NCBI GenBank assembly: GCA_002118135.1
Contig: BDIU01000246.1
Coordinates: 64,463-128,462, forward strand
Length of the DNA: 64,000 nt
Source: Trebouxia sp. TZW2008
Lineage: Eukaryota > Chlorophyta > Trebouxiophyceae > Trebouxiales > Trebouxiaceae
Direction: 5' to 3'
A model generated the notes under the pieces. It did not search any database. It was not told the origin of the DNA and saw only the letters and a program-made list of their open reading frames with translations. Shown here piece by piece: positions 24,769 to 33,400 of the stretch. Position numbers and translations under genes: made by a program. Within the stretch, counting starts at the first letter, position 1. Each line of letters begins with the position of its first letter.

Positions 24769-26058
24769 CCGTCCTTGTCATCAAAGCTGAACCATTAGGC
24801 AGCTCTTTTGCACCGTCCAAATCTACATGCCTACTGCCGTAGCAATCCTTCGTAGAGGTGCACAGCCAGCTGGCAGTTGCTTTTCCCTGCCTGATTTCCT
24901 GCTTTCTGCAGTGGTATGTGTATGCTTTGATGGAACATTACCCACTTGTGTGTGCAGGCCTATACAGCAGAACAGGCGAGCCCAGTGCTGCTACAGCACG
25001 AGTTCCACCTGGTCCAAGCTGCCCCATCAGCTCCTGACATGGACAAGTTCAGCCTGAAGGCCAACAGCATCACCAGGGAAGTGGTGGCAGTGATGGAGGT
25101 GGAGGAAGGAGCTGTGTTGGAGATGGTCATCAAACTGCCCATTAGCAGCCCCCTTAGAAGGGCAGAGGTGGCCTGCAGGCAAAGGGTAGGCTGCCTGTCA
25201 CCCAGTCAGCCTATTGCATTTGTTTTGCTGCTGCTAGAATTCACCCTCAGCGCCGCCGCTGCTTCTGCTGCTGCTTCTGCTTGCTGCTGCTGCTGCTGAT
25301 GATGCTATTCATTTTCGCTGCTGCTGCTTGCTGCTACTGCTGATGATACCCATGCTGCTGTGCTGAAGATGCACACTGTGTGTGAGTAGCCAGCTGCAGG
25401 GCTTCCGTATACACTGTTCTGCCTACTGTTGAGAGCAGCCAGTCTGTGTTTGACCTTGAGATCATTGGCAGTCTGCTGTTGTAGAGACTGACCATTTGCA
25501 AATTTGTGCATTTGCAAGCTGTAGGCACAAAGGGCATTTCTGCTGATTGCACAAGGTGCTGCATGCATGACCAGGCCCACAGTCAGCAAGCATCACCTCA
25601 TGTTGCGTTTTAGAATTTCTTTCATTCAAAACGCATGCTAGACAGGCTCAGCAGGCTCAGCTAAATTCGTATTGGAGCAGTCAAAAGTCTACAAGCGGTT
25701 CAAGCCTGTGGTAAGCCGAACCATTTATACTGATACTCACCTCATGTGGCAATTGGGATTGCAGGTTGGAGTGACAGAGGGCAAGCTACGCAAGTGGCTG
25801 CTATCAGTCACAGCCTTCCTAGCCAATCAGAATGGCAGCGTGGCTGAAGCCATTGCCCTCTGGCAGCGCAATGTGCAGAAGGAGTTTGAGGGTGTCGAGG
25901 AGTGTCTGATTTGCTACAGCATTGTTTCTGCCAGTGATGGCAAGCTACCCAAAATGCACTGCCGTACGTGCAGCAAACGCTTCCATGGCTCCTGCCTGTA
26001 CAAATGGTTTCAGTCTAGTGGCAAGTCGAACTGTCCACATTGTCAATCACCATGGTAG
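5399..26058 (+). CDS. LTN1: Listerin, RING-type E3 ubiquitin ligase of ribosome quality control
   Basis: Listerin ubiquitinates nascent chains stalled on 60S subunits. The model has 28 exons: 5399-5502, 5617-5800, 5978-6078, 6556-6766, 7177-7354, 7777-7915, 8107-8298, 9232-9301, 9857-9997, 10864-11035, 12622-12851, 13238-13355, 13472-13485, 14717-15515, 15840-16117, 16557-16709, 16905-17125, 17788-18609, 18772-18811 (tentative), 19606-19821, 20249-20436, 20778-20983, 21686-21819, 22770-23026, 23646-23794, 24488-24651, 24958-25185 and 25765-26058. They total 6003 nt (2000 aa), phases agree throughout, and length is close to plant Listerins. The N-terminus has KSYQPSSSAKAAQLLSG and GGFGFGG, then SLSKRDATTKSKALQ and HEAT-like helices. 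The C-terminal RWD-like part contains FSLKANSITREVVAVMEV. The last 97 aa hold ECLICYSI, MHCRTCSKRFHGSCLYKWF and NCPHCQSPW, an intact C4HC3 RING. Intron 2 uses a GC donor at 5801. Several introns carry pseudo-exon arrays. Exon 19 and the 14-nt exon 13 are the weakest calls. Confidence 0.93.
6309..6555 (+). repeat. Acceptor-side duplication in LTN1 intron 3
   Basis: Two related blocks begin with GGCAGTTTTG at 6309 and 6495 (offset 186). Both run through a TGCATG-rich stretch into GAATC/GAATTC-CATCCT and a pyrimidine tract ending in an AG. The second copy supplies the working acceptor of exon 4 at 6555. The first leads to a decayed acceptor near 6370. Confidence 0.6.
7030..7644 (+). repeat. Pseudo-exon array around LTN1 exon 5 (7177-7354)
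   Basis: The intact exon encodes VLLFLQDNLKATPEALGDAK through SQQQHDNPTG. Upstream, 7030-7117 is a decayed copy of its 5' part (CTGCTGCTCTTCTTGCAAGA and onward). Downstream, two decayed copies of its 3' part (ctggccctgtcttcc... agcagcagcatgac) lie near 7430-7505 and 7580-7644. The AGCAGCATGA anchor recurs at offsets of about 147 and 144. The second downstream copy keeps an ACTG-GT donor. Confidence 0.75.
8230..8760 (+). repeat. Donor-side pseudo-exon array after LTN1 exon 7
   Basis: Exon 7 (8107-8298) ends in AAGACTGTTGGCCTTCCTCAG before gtaatt. A short decayed copy of this edge ends at 8408 (GACGTTCCTGAG, gtaagc). A longer copy at about 8449-8556 repeats GTGCTGGCCTTTGTAAAGGC through TTGGCCTTCCTCAG with a donor, but has a TAA at its start. 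A third, more decayed trace (ctgacatgctgtggacatgaac) lies near 8697-8720. Confidence 0.75.
8980..9405 (+). repeat. Four-copy array around LTN1 exon 8
   Basis: The unit corresponding to GCYGS...PAVLPFL occurs four times: about 8985-9050, 9108-9180, 9232-9301 and 9345-9405. Acceptor-like AGs precede the first three at 8984, 9107 and 9231, giving units of 123 and 124 bp. I take the third as the functional exon because it has a clean AG acceptor, the correct phase and an AAAG-gtatgc donor. The second copy also stays open and has a plausible acceptor, so the two may compete. Confidence 0.75.
9857..10362 (+). repeat. Donor-side copies of LTN1 exon 9
   Basis: Exon 9 (9857-9997) encodes the stretch ending in FVECLCWLLSQ. 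A second copy of its 3' two thirds lies at about 10140-10240 and keeps the same TTTGTAGAATGCTTGTGCTG text and CACAG-gt donor, offset 243. A third fragment (ccttTGCTGGCTCCAGTCACAG) lies at 10335-10360. Confidence 0.75.
10785..11080 (+). repeat. Copies flanking LTN1 exon 10
   Basis: ATGCCACAGCAGCCCTG recurs at about 10792 and 10903. The upstream copy precedes the exon (10864-11035) and the second is inside it. Downstream, 11040-11066 repeats the AATTTTGGCATCAGCAACAC block of the exon with several substitutions, offset about 74. Confidence 0.6.
11765..11797 (+). repeat. (GTT)n microsatellite
   Basis: This is a run of about ten GTT units in LTN1 intron 10, just upstream of the exon-11 array. Nothing else is visible in it. 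Confidence 0.95.
11891..12735 (+). repeat. Five-copy, 180-bp pseudo-exon array before LTN1 exon 11
   Basis: Five tandem units begin near 11891, 12081, 12259, 12441 and 12621. The last four are marked by the acceptor ending ...CCATGCAG, with units of 178, 182 and 180 bp. Each repeats the 5' part of exon 11 (TCGCTCCTGGCTGYTGCCTT, GGTGCTGCAG, GGCAGGCCTGCTATC, GCTCAGTC/CCATT, GACAGGCAGC). Only the fifth continues into the rest of the exon (GSLLESLQGACPQPLLEQHV) and a donor at 12852. The others diverge into intron sequence after about 150 bp. Confidence 0.9.
13502..14080 (+). CDS. Nested intronless SRPBCC/START-like protein (fungal DUF7053-like?)
   Basis: This is a single open frame of 192 aa with an ATG at 13502 and a TGA stop, wholly inside LTN1 intron 13. 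The N-terminus RQQVVISSPVSRVYDLLSSA, with DNFERFLHLSP, has the first strand-helix layout of SRPBCC/polyketide-cyclase folds. The C-terminal half runs through MVERISTAFGLIKNDVTIFG and VEELIVGKTNWLLRTYTQSA, then ends in AHQKHMESYETLVS. That closing amphipathic helix and order recall the fungal DUF7053 group, a similarity judged by eye. Unlike its surroundings it has no introns, no CAG/TGCA-rich text and a complete frame. This fits a retrocopy or horizontally acquired gene. No promoter is recognisable: the start lies 17 nt after the LTN1 exon-13 donor. Family call is tentative; that it is coding is more secure. Confidence 0.65.
   Translation: MAFQSRQQVVISSPVSRVYDLLSSADNFERFLHLSPTCHSVEILHTDQVVLGPAAELVELATRDLEDLASCRPQYQDFDSLQHAGLQQPCLRIHFKMVERISTAFGLIKNDVTIFGTQIMNSTARVHIYESDANKGLVKIYKLRRFSRVENDTTQVEELIVGKTNWLLRTYTQSACRTAHQKHMESYETLVS
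17060..17445 (+). repeat. Three-copy donor-side array of LTN1 exon 17
   Basis: The exon's 3' end (CAGCTGGCAGCTAG... GTTGGGCTTTGAGGCAGTG... CCTAG, then gtgaggggccattgcat) is repeated with donors at 17125, 17288 and 17445, units of 163 and 157 bp. The second and third copies share a new 5' piece (TGTCAGACCTGGCAA) and keep consensus donors. They lack an acceptor and the upstream part of the exon. Confidence 0.85.
19335..20002 (+). repeat. Acceptor- and donor-side copies of LTN1 exon 20
   Basis: The working exon is 19606-19821. Two decayed copies of its 5' edge lie upstream after CAG at 19346 and 19469 (ACCTGGTTAGATATTTGAAG; ACCTGGTCAGATGTTCAAAA). One copy of its 3' edge lies downstream and ends at a GTGAAG-gtaacc donor at 20002, offset 181 from the real donor. 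All three carry stops or indels. Confidence 0.85.
20860..21336 (+). repeat. Three-copy donor-side array of LTN1 exon 22
   Basis: The 3' half of exon 22 (GCTGATTCGCTTTGGGATGC to CAAGACACAG) is repeated with donors at 20983, 21160 and 21336, units of 177 and 176 bp. Copy 2 has a one-base deletion that shifts the frame. Copy 3 keeps an uninterrupted frame from LLWDTVTAVARTAATETSLQ to QDTG and a gtgat donor. Confidence 0.9.
21760..21975 (+). repeat. Donor-side copy of LTN1 exon 23
   Basis: The end of exon 23 (CTCTCTGGGGTGACAGCAGC CTCCGTACTAGCA, gtaagcc) reappears decayed at 21930-21970 (CTTTCTGGGGTCACAGCAGT CTCTGTACAAGCA, tcaagcc), offset about 146. The GT donor is lost in the copy. Confidence 0.75.
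22490..22930 (+). repeat. Acceptor-side copy of LTN1 exon 24
   Basis: Exon 24 begins at 22770 after ATGCTGCAG. The same text with acceptor occurs at 22499-22507 (ATGCCGCAG) and continues with the recognisable CACCAGCAAAGCAAGACYCA, the CCCCYTGTAGACCCCTCTGA-like block and GGTCAACGAG..., offset 262. Frameshifts and stops disable the upstream copy. Confidence 0.8.
24188..24651 (+). repeat. Three-copy acceptor-side array of LTN1 exon 26
   Basis: Three units begin GAGTCATGGGCACAAAYCCA at 24189, 24339 and 24488, each after a YTCGCAG/TTCTGCAG acceptor, units of 150 and 149 bp. The third continues into ARAWFGDFRDRGLSAAVE and a donor at 24652 and is the working exon. Copy 1 keeps an open exon-like frame (GTNPLHQSAQIVAETLEQLA). 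Copy 2 has a one-base frameshift. Confidence 0.9.
24719..24767 (+). repeat. (CTG)n microsatellite in LTN1 intron 26
   Basis: There are about 16 uninterrupted CTG units, preceded from 24658 by interrupted CTG/TTG runs. A second, shorter CTG-rich patch lies at 25240-25345. Both are intronic and close to splice sites. Confidence 0.95.
25631..25710 (+). repeat. Dispersed repeat B, copy 1
   Basis: The segment starting GCATGCTAGACAGGCTCAGC and continuing through TGGAGCAGTCAAAAGTCTAC AAGCGGTTCAAGCCTGTG is closely matched at 45281-45368 in the nucleoside hydrolase gene. Both copies are intronic. No terminal repeats were identified. Confidence 0.7.
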
Positions 26059-26093
26059 ATGCAACCAATGGATCCACGCGTTACAGTCGAATG

Positions 26094-26165
26094 TGGCGCC
26101 ACTGGCATGCAACATGCCAGTGGCGTCTGGCATGTTGCATGCCAGATGGCGGCGTCACACGCCAC
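26094..26165. other. Large inverted repeat / hairpin just downstream of LTN1
   Basis: CTGGCATGCAACATGCCAG at 26102-26120 and CTGGCATGTTGCATGCCAG at 26127-26145 are exact reverse complements. Each is itself nearly palindromic, and GTGGCG and CGCCAC flank the pair. The RNA could form either one long hairpin or two small ones. It starts 36 bp after the LTN1 stop codon, so it should lie in the 3' UTR. The role is unknown. Confidence 0.8.
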
Positions 26166-26841
26166 ATGATGTGCAAGACAAGGCACATTCGAATTTCGGA
26201 AGATTCGTTGACGCTTGCCAGGTGGACAGTGTATGCAGATGATAGTGGAATCTGTTGAGTACGTAGCAGCATCAACTACTGCAACACTGGCAACAATAGT
26301 TCATGAGAGTGTCGTGCTCAACATGCTGCGCGCAGCCTTCCCAAGCTAGCCCACCAAAGCTTTAGGTGTTTTTTCCATGAATGTTCAGGACGAGCCATTC
26401 AACAGCTGTGACAAATTTTCTGTGGTACTAGAGGCGATTTGCACAAGAATGTCAGGAGCAAGGCTCTACTTACTGCTGAGAAAGTGCGGTCCTTGATGTT
26501 GAATAAGGGTGTTCAGTACACAGTATGAGTTGGGAGCAAAAGCAAGAAGAAAAGTCAACACTCCCTGTGTCAAGCTGACTGCGCAACACTGGTACAGATC
26601 ACAGAAGGTGTTTGCAGTTAAAACACCGCACAGTCATCAAATTTTGCTGAACACCAGCAAACGTCATGTCTGAGCCCTGAACATGCTGTACTTCTATCAA
26701 CTGCACCAGTGGGGAAGCTGAGATATCAACAGTGCCATGTTCAGGCTTGGCAAAACAGTGTTTGGAAACTTGCGCATCAAGCAAGAGATAAGCTGATAGC
26801 TTCCCTTGCAGGCGTAGCTTGAGACTTGCTACCTCAAGCAT

Positions 26842-27773
26842 TCAATCCCTAAGTCTCCTGCCTTTGCCACTGAAGGCGCCTTGCTGCTTTCTGGCAGTCA
26901 GGTTTGTGTACAGCTGAACAAACAATAGATATGCTCGTCTGCTCAATACAATCAAAGCAATGCATGACGCTGTTATCAACAAAACATACAGCACTGGACG
27001 TACCAACCGAGCCAAGCTAGCAAAATTATCAGTATGCTGTTTTTGCGGCTGGACACGGCAGCTGTCAAACTGCAATGCAGAAGATGCGCTGCCGTCAAAG
27101 CAGTCTGCATTTGCATCTGGTAAATCAGGACTCAATGTATCATAGCCTGCCTGCTGACAGAAGCTTTGACCATTGTCTGCAAATTCCTCAGCTGTTGAGC
27201 ATACTGCAGACGCTTGCCTGGTCCCACAGGGAATCAGTTGCTGCAGAAGTGTGCTAAATGAAAAGTAGTCCCTTTGACATTGGCTGTACCATTGAGTACA
27301 GGTGTGTGCACAGACTCGCTGTTTTCCCCCTGTTCCAACTTCAGGATCGCAGATGCTGCAAGCTAGCTTTGCTGTCATTGCTTGGCAGCCTGGTGACAAA
27401 GGCGCTGAGTCCTGAGCAGCAAGAGTGCGAGAAACTGCCACGACATGACTGGCGTTGCAGCATGAGCAGTGCTGATATTGCTCGCACAAAGGAAATAGTA
27501 TCTCTGAATTAGAGGGCTGCTTGTATGGCTTATCAAGCTTCAACAGCCCCTGAGCGAGCACCAGACTGTTACATGCCCTTGCTACTGCTGACTTCACGCA
27601 AGCTTGCAGCCCATAAATACCTGTGGCTTGCAGTTTAGATCACTGCTTGTGGCTGCCAAACACGACTTCACAAACAGCAACAACAATGCTGGCATCAACA
27701 CTGAGTAGAAGGGCTCATTGAACAGCGTGCGCTCAGTCAGCCCAAAGACAGCTGACGGCGATCCCGGCGGCAT
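26842..27773 (-). CDS. Folate-receptor-like cysteine-rich membrane protein
   Basis: Two exons (27773-27621 and 27549-26842) give 286 aa, phase 0 junction. The ATG at 27773 is followed by a hydrophobic segment, FYSVLMPALLLLFVKSCLAA, acting as signal peptide or anchor. The Cys-rich domain (about residues 68-150) reads LFPLCEQYQHCSCC, then SPGCQAMTAKLACSICDPEV, then RVCAHTCTQWYSQCQRDYF, the layout of the folate receptor/riboflavin-binding family. A second transmembrane helix (VRPVLYVLLITASCIALIVL) near the C-terminus is followed by a basic tail. The domain should therefore be luminal or extracellular and membrane-tethered. Ligand is unknown; pterin or folate binding is only a family-based possibility. 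It lies tail-to-tail with LTN1 and divergent from RPA14. Confidence 0.8.
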
Positions 27774-28120
27774 AATAAACTTGCAATATATTTGTCAAGC
27801 ACAGGATCAGCAGCTACCAGACCGGATGTACGCTGCGTGATACGTGCTTTGAGCTGGCGAGCAATTGCACGACAGACCTTGTCAATACAGCGATGTCAAA
27901 CTCGCATTGTTGGAGACATCAGTGGGTAGTTCGGCTGCAGCATCTGCTAGGCATAATTGCTGTTGGCAGTTGCTGTTGGCAGAAGGTCAAGAAAAAGCCC
28001 TGCAAGAAACCCTTGCATGCTGTGCATGCTCTCAATAGCAAGTTGAACGCAGCACAGCTCTTGCGTGCGCCTGCAGCGGGGGGATCCGCTGTGTCGCGGG
28101 TTGTCACTTGTTTTGGAGAG

Positions 28121-28528
28121 ATGGACGTGTCAGAGCCGACACCTCGCGTCAACTTTGAGCTGATGCAGAGGCACATGCATAAGAAGGTCTTGCTGGTGGG
28201 ACAGATCGAAGGCATACAGAACGATGTCGCACGAGTGCGTGCTGCAGATGGCGGAACAGTGCAAGTGATGACAAAGCCGGGCGGTGTCTTTGAGGGGCAG
28301 TTTGTTCAGTTTGAGGGCATCGTAGAGTCTCCTACCCAGTTACACGAGCTCGATCACACCAGCTTCGGCGACAGCTTAGGTAGTCAAGCACTTTGAAGCT
28401 CAAACTGCGTCCGTTGTAATAGACTGAGTGGTTTGTGAAGGCATCTTTTGCTGTTTCATGCAGATTTGGGTGTGTACAACGAGCTGTGCAAGATTGCCAA
28501 CCAAGACTTTCCACAGCTGTTCTTCTGA
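28121..28528 (+). CDS. RPA3: Replication protein A 14-kDa subunit (RPA3)
   Basis: Two exons (28121-28379 and 28464-28528) encode 107 aa, the normal size. RPA14 is the smallest subunit of the trimeric single-strand DNA-binding complex used in replication, repair and recombination. The protein runs from MDVSEPTPRVNFELMQRHMH through KKVLLVGQIEGI, then VQVMTKPGGVFEGQFVQFEG and the C-terminal helix LGVYNELCKIANQDFPQLFF, which forms the trimer interface. This order is the single OB fold plus helix of the RPA3 family. The ATG at 28121 was chosen because it precedes the OB fold directly; the open frame extends further upstream without an obvious start. It is divergent from the folate-receptor-like gene. 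Confidence 0.88.
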
Positions 28529-29027
28529 CAGAAGGGGAGGACAACGACATGTCATGTGGCTGAAGTGCCTGAGCCTTACAAGTGCTGTAGGCCAGACGAC
28601 GAGCAACAAGACTCGATGTGCACTACAGCCAAAATTGCACTGCTAAAGTTTCATACAGCCTACTTCTAGCTGGTGTGCATTGGATGCCGTGAACTGTGCA
28701 AATGCTACCACAACTCCCGCATTCAGGACCCAGTAGCCAGTAGGGCACACACAACATCAGCCCGTGAATTCTAGTGTACATCAAAACACGCGGTTGAGTC
28801 TGGACACACCTGACATGACAGGCTGATCAAGTGTATGACAATTGCCTATAGCATCTCAAGTTGGACTGGACTGTACACACCCGACAAGTGAAGCGTGTTG
28901 TACAAAACACTTTACCACCAGGCTCATAAAACCTGTTGCCTACCATGTCAAGCAGAGTTTCTGTGAAGTATGAAGATTGCGCAGCTAAGGAATGCATCAC
29001 CATTGCCTGCCAGGTTGTCTCATCCAT

Positions 29028-29711
29028 TCACTGTGCTCCAGTATGATGTTTCGTGGAGGCTGAATGACCTTTCTGTGAACTCTGCCCTGAGCTTTGCTTC
29101 TGAGCAGCTTGTGCTGCAGTGTTGCTCTTGACAGGTTCAGACTGACCAGCAAAGCCTTCTTTGTAGCCTTCAACAAACTGCTGCACAGCATCTCTGTAGC
29201 TCCTCGCTCTCGTCTCATACACATGATGCAGCAGAGGCTTCAGTCCTTGGCTTTTGCGCAAAGCAGCCTTTGCTGTTTGAGCTGCAGTAGACCAGCTTTA
29301 GCAGTCAGTCACAGCAAAAGCTGAAACTTGTAGCATTTGCTAACAAGAAAGTTGATGCATAGGCAACAGGCCGTGCAAGTTGCTGGACCTACAGAGTTCA
29401 CTCCCCAAAGAGTCGTCATGCTTGGGCTCAAACTCCTTCAGCTTTTCTTCAGTCTCCTGACTGGCCTGCCATGTTTTCCAGTACTTCCTGTTAGCCTCCT
29501 GAATGACCTATGGTCGAACAGCCACTGCGCTTTCAGTGATGACGCAAGTTGAGATACGTGCAGCGCTTGAGTATCTTGCCTGACGCCGTTCTTGCCATGT
29601 CAGCTTTTCAGGAGGAACATAGTCTGGAGGGTTTGGAAGAGAGCTTGGGTTGATTATCTCCCGTAGATCGTATCGGATGTACGACTTGACACGATGCCAG
29701 GCCTTTACCAT
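29028..29711 (-). CDS. Conserved plant/algal protein of unknown function
   Basis: Three exons (29711-29580, 29498-29393 and 29281-29028) encode 163 aa with consistent phases. The first intron must use a GC donor (CGTCAG-gcaag), because the only GT alternatives break the frame or leave introns under 50 bp. Conserved-looking blocks are AWHRVKSYIRYDLREIINPS with PPEKLTWQERRQ at the N-terminus, and LLHHVYETRARSYRDAVQQF with VEGYKEGF near the C-terminus. The tail is Q/S-rich. No signal peptide or membrane helix is evident. The block pattern resembles a small plant-lineage protein I cannot name, so no function is assigned. Confidence 0.75.
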
Positions 29712-30445
29712 ATCAGATCACTAGTGCGTTGCTTCGGTGTCACCAGGCATCTTAGCGCAACAACAGGGATTTTGCATGCGAGCGTCCTGATCGGACACAC
29801 GAATTAACATGGTGACAAACGTCTGTATGCTGTTGACTCTGACTAAACAATCCAATGCTCCTTTCCTATCAGGTACTGTGCATCGCTGCTGTCGCCCACG
29901 CAAGGAGGATGAGCCCTTTTGCTCTCAAGCTGCACGCCGCTTCATATCCTGGAGTACACCTAAATAGGCTCGTGAAGCACCTATGATGAAATTGCTCAAG
30001 CCTCAAAGGTCGTTTGCACACTGACGTAGTGGTTGCTGGTGCTGAGTCTTACAAGCCAGCTGCAACCGCGAACAGGTGCTGTCCATTGCTTCCGCATGCT
30101 GTGGTGTCAGGCGATCATGATAACCTCAGCAGCTATATATGAGTATCCGTTTCAAAACAAAGTTGTCCTTCAGTGATGATGCTAGCAGCCAAGTTGTTCT
30201 CGAACTGCTGTACTGTCGATGTCTTGCAAATGCAGCACTCTTCAGAACCAAAAACACAGCACAGAGTCTGACTACGACGCGAATGTCTTACTGAGACCAA
30301 CACAATCATTAAGCAAACTTAGAGCAACAACATACACTGCACTCGCCTGATTCACAAGCTTCAAAACAGCATTGTAAAAATACACAGGCAATGGGCAATA
30401 ACATACAGTGACTCAGTGACTAGCAGTTCCACACATGACTGTTCA
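29712..30445. other. Intergenic interval, no gene seen
   Basis: This holds the 5' flank of the conserved small gene and the 3' flank of the OTU gene, both on the minus strand. Short open frames have no splice support or motifs, and no RNA gene was recognised. Confidence 0.5.
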
Positions 30446-33400
30446 TCACATGAAGGCTGCAGCAAAGTGGTTGGAGCTCTGTAACAGCAAAAGTGGTTTG
30501 GCTGTAGCTGCCCATGCATGGCCGTTGTGCTGAGATTCTGGCACGCCAAAGGGCTGCACAGAGTTACCATCAGCTACTACAATCTTCACTTTGCATGCAT
30601 GCGCGATTGCCCTGATGGTGTTGCAGGCATCTGCATATCTGGGTGGTGCATCTGGGGCGTTTGCACCCTCACAGAAGGGGACCACGTAAGACCGAGAGAA
30701 CTCCAAAACACTTCTGGGTCTGCATCAACAAGTCTTGCTTTGGAAAGGCTATAAGATACCACCCATCAACCTGACTTCATGTCTCAATGCAACACGCAAG
30801 ACATACGCATTGCATGGTACGTCTTGACATTGTCAAAATGTGATCATTGTGCAAAGCACGTCAAACATCAGCAGGGCAGCAGCACAGCATGCAAGAACCA
30901 GGCAGATTAACTGCAATGCTTCATGAGCACAATCAGAGCATGCATGGCATGCAGCAGCTGCCAAGAGCAGCACACAAGCATTCAATTTCAGATGGAAGTT
31001 ACTTACCGGCTTCCATCAAACAGTGCTTGGTGCGTGGTCATGTACTCGTGCTCATTTGCCGCCATATGGTATGCTGCCAAGGCCCTTAAAAACAAGACCA
31101 CGGAGTCTGACACTTGCGCATTGTTCCACAATGTAATCAGCTCACGACTAGGCACATTGACTTGGCTGCCCAGATACTGCCTGTTGGCTGACGGTTCATT
31201 CCTCAATGCGGCCTGCACAGCATCAACAGATCAGCACACTGTTCACCCATGCTTGATCCTTTGAAAGATTTGTGCATCATGCATTGGGGCCAATGTCCTC
31301 TGTATTTCACAATGTACACCAAATCTCAGGGGTCAATACCGTCGAGTGCTCGCATATTGTAAATCACATGTTGCTTGATAAGTGTTCTGTATGGTGCTTT
31401 ACTTGCAAATCATATAGCTGTAATGCAACAGCATATAGGTGGCAGCTGTACACCCGTGGCGCTGTCGGCAGTCAGGTATGGTGCCAGCTTAGTACATCTC
31501 ACAGTACCTGTGCTTGAGCATCAGCTTTGTGTTGTAAAGGCAGCATCTAAACAGGCCTGCCTTTACACATCTGGTGCACACAATGTGAAGCTACCTGCAT
31601 TGAATACCTGCTGGGCAGGACTGCAATCACACAGACAGTTTGCAATTAGCAGTCAAACGTTCTACGCTTACAGACACCATTATGATGTGTTTTGACCTGT
31701 GTTGAATGCTTGACTTAGCACAAATCTCAGCAACAACAGACATTGCAATGCTGACACAATATTTGGCTTGCTGCAATTTTCAAGATTGACATAAGACATT
31801 GCAAATGCTCACACCTTCTTGGACCTGGTGCCGATTGCAACAGCATCAGACATTGCAGATACTGACACATGTTTGACCTGGCGCAGTTTCAATAACAATA
31901 TCAGACATTGCAGATACCGACACAATGGCGCACCTTGAATGCCCTGTAGCCATTACTCACGGAGCCTCCTGAGTTGCTGCTGCGCCATCCCATGCGCGGG
32001 CCAGACTGCATACGCTGATACAGCCCATCTATGTGGCGCCCAAATGCCATTTGCTGGTCACGTGGCAACTGCGCCACAACTGTGACGAGACTGACGCCAA
32101 TGGCTCGGTAACCGCAGTTGCCATCGCCTGCAAGAACAGTAAGCTGAAAAGCCAGTCACAGACCTTGCATACAAGATTTTGCCATATGCTGCAGGTTGGA
32201 GACGCTGTTGTGGTGTGATGTACTGAAGGCTTTGAACAAATGATCAGTACCCGGACACTGATCTTGAAACTGTATTTGATGCTTGGTCAATTTTGCTTGG
32301 TGCAGGTACCAACTTGCGCAACCGACAGTGTACAGGCCAGGATCAATATAAGAGCAGATTGAGATCAACAAGTGTATCGATAACTTTTGTACCATCATCA
32401 TGTCAAATGCTGAGCAGACCATATGTAAGCAAAGTCCTTCTTGCTGAGACCAGGTCATACATTTCCATGAGCATCATCATCAAAATGTATCACAAATGAG
32501 CAGACAAACACCACCCCATCAAAAGCAGGCAAAATTGGATAGGGGCACATACCACGGACATCCATGTAGAAGACCCCGTTCGGCATCCTGGCAATCCTGC
32601 ACCATGATGCATGGTAGCCATTCTCCTTATTATCATCCACCTTCACTACTGCCCCAATCAGGGGCTGCTTATGGTCCCCAAGTGCAGCAATCGCCTCCCA
32701 CTCCTCTGCTGTGAGGTCATCCTGTCCGGCAGTCTGAGCAGGTGCTTGGTGTGACTCTGCCTCAATCAGGCGGGCAATCTGCTGCAGCTCTTCAGCAGTG
32801 ACGTCTCCCTGTGCTCTGCTGTGCATAGGCATTTTCTGGGCGGCTGCTGCAGCATAGCCTTGCAGGGGAACCCTTGGCAATTGAGCGGTCAGGCTTGCTT
32901 GAGGAGTCCATGACTGCTGTGCACCAGATGCTTTCCTTGGCAATGAGCCAGCCAGGCTTGACCAAGGGCCCTGTGTCTGCTGTGTAGCATTAGAAGGTGT
33001 CCTGCCAGATCTGATGGCCGCAGTTGATGGCAGGGCCTGTGCGACAGCAACAGGCGCCCTGGCAGATCTGGCTACTGATGAAGCTGATGGAGCGCTTGTG
33101 CTTGGGGCAGCATCCCAAGCAGAAGCTGCAGGCTCACTGTGGACAGGCTTTGCAAAGCCTGGGGGGAACTGTGGCAATGCTGAGGTAGAGCTCTCAGGTG
33201 CTGAACTTGGCTGTGCTGCTGCATGAGTTGTGTGGAAACCTGAGCTCTGAGGTGCAGGACTGCCAGCAGCAGACTTGGTGCTTTGCTGCTGCGCATGACC
33301 TGCTGGCAGTCTGCTGCCTGCCTGCCAGGCTGTGGCTGAAGTCTGTGCAGATGAGAAGGTGGATTGTGCTTCACTGGGAGGCCCTGCTTGCTGCTGTGGC

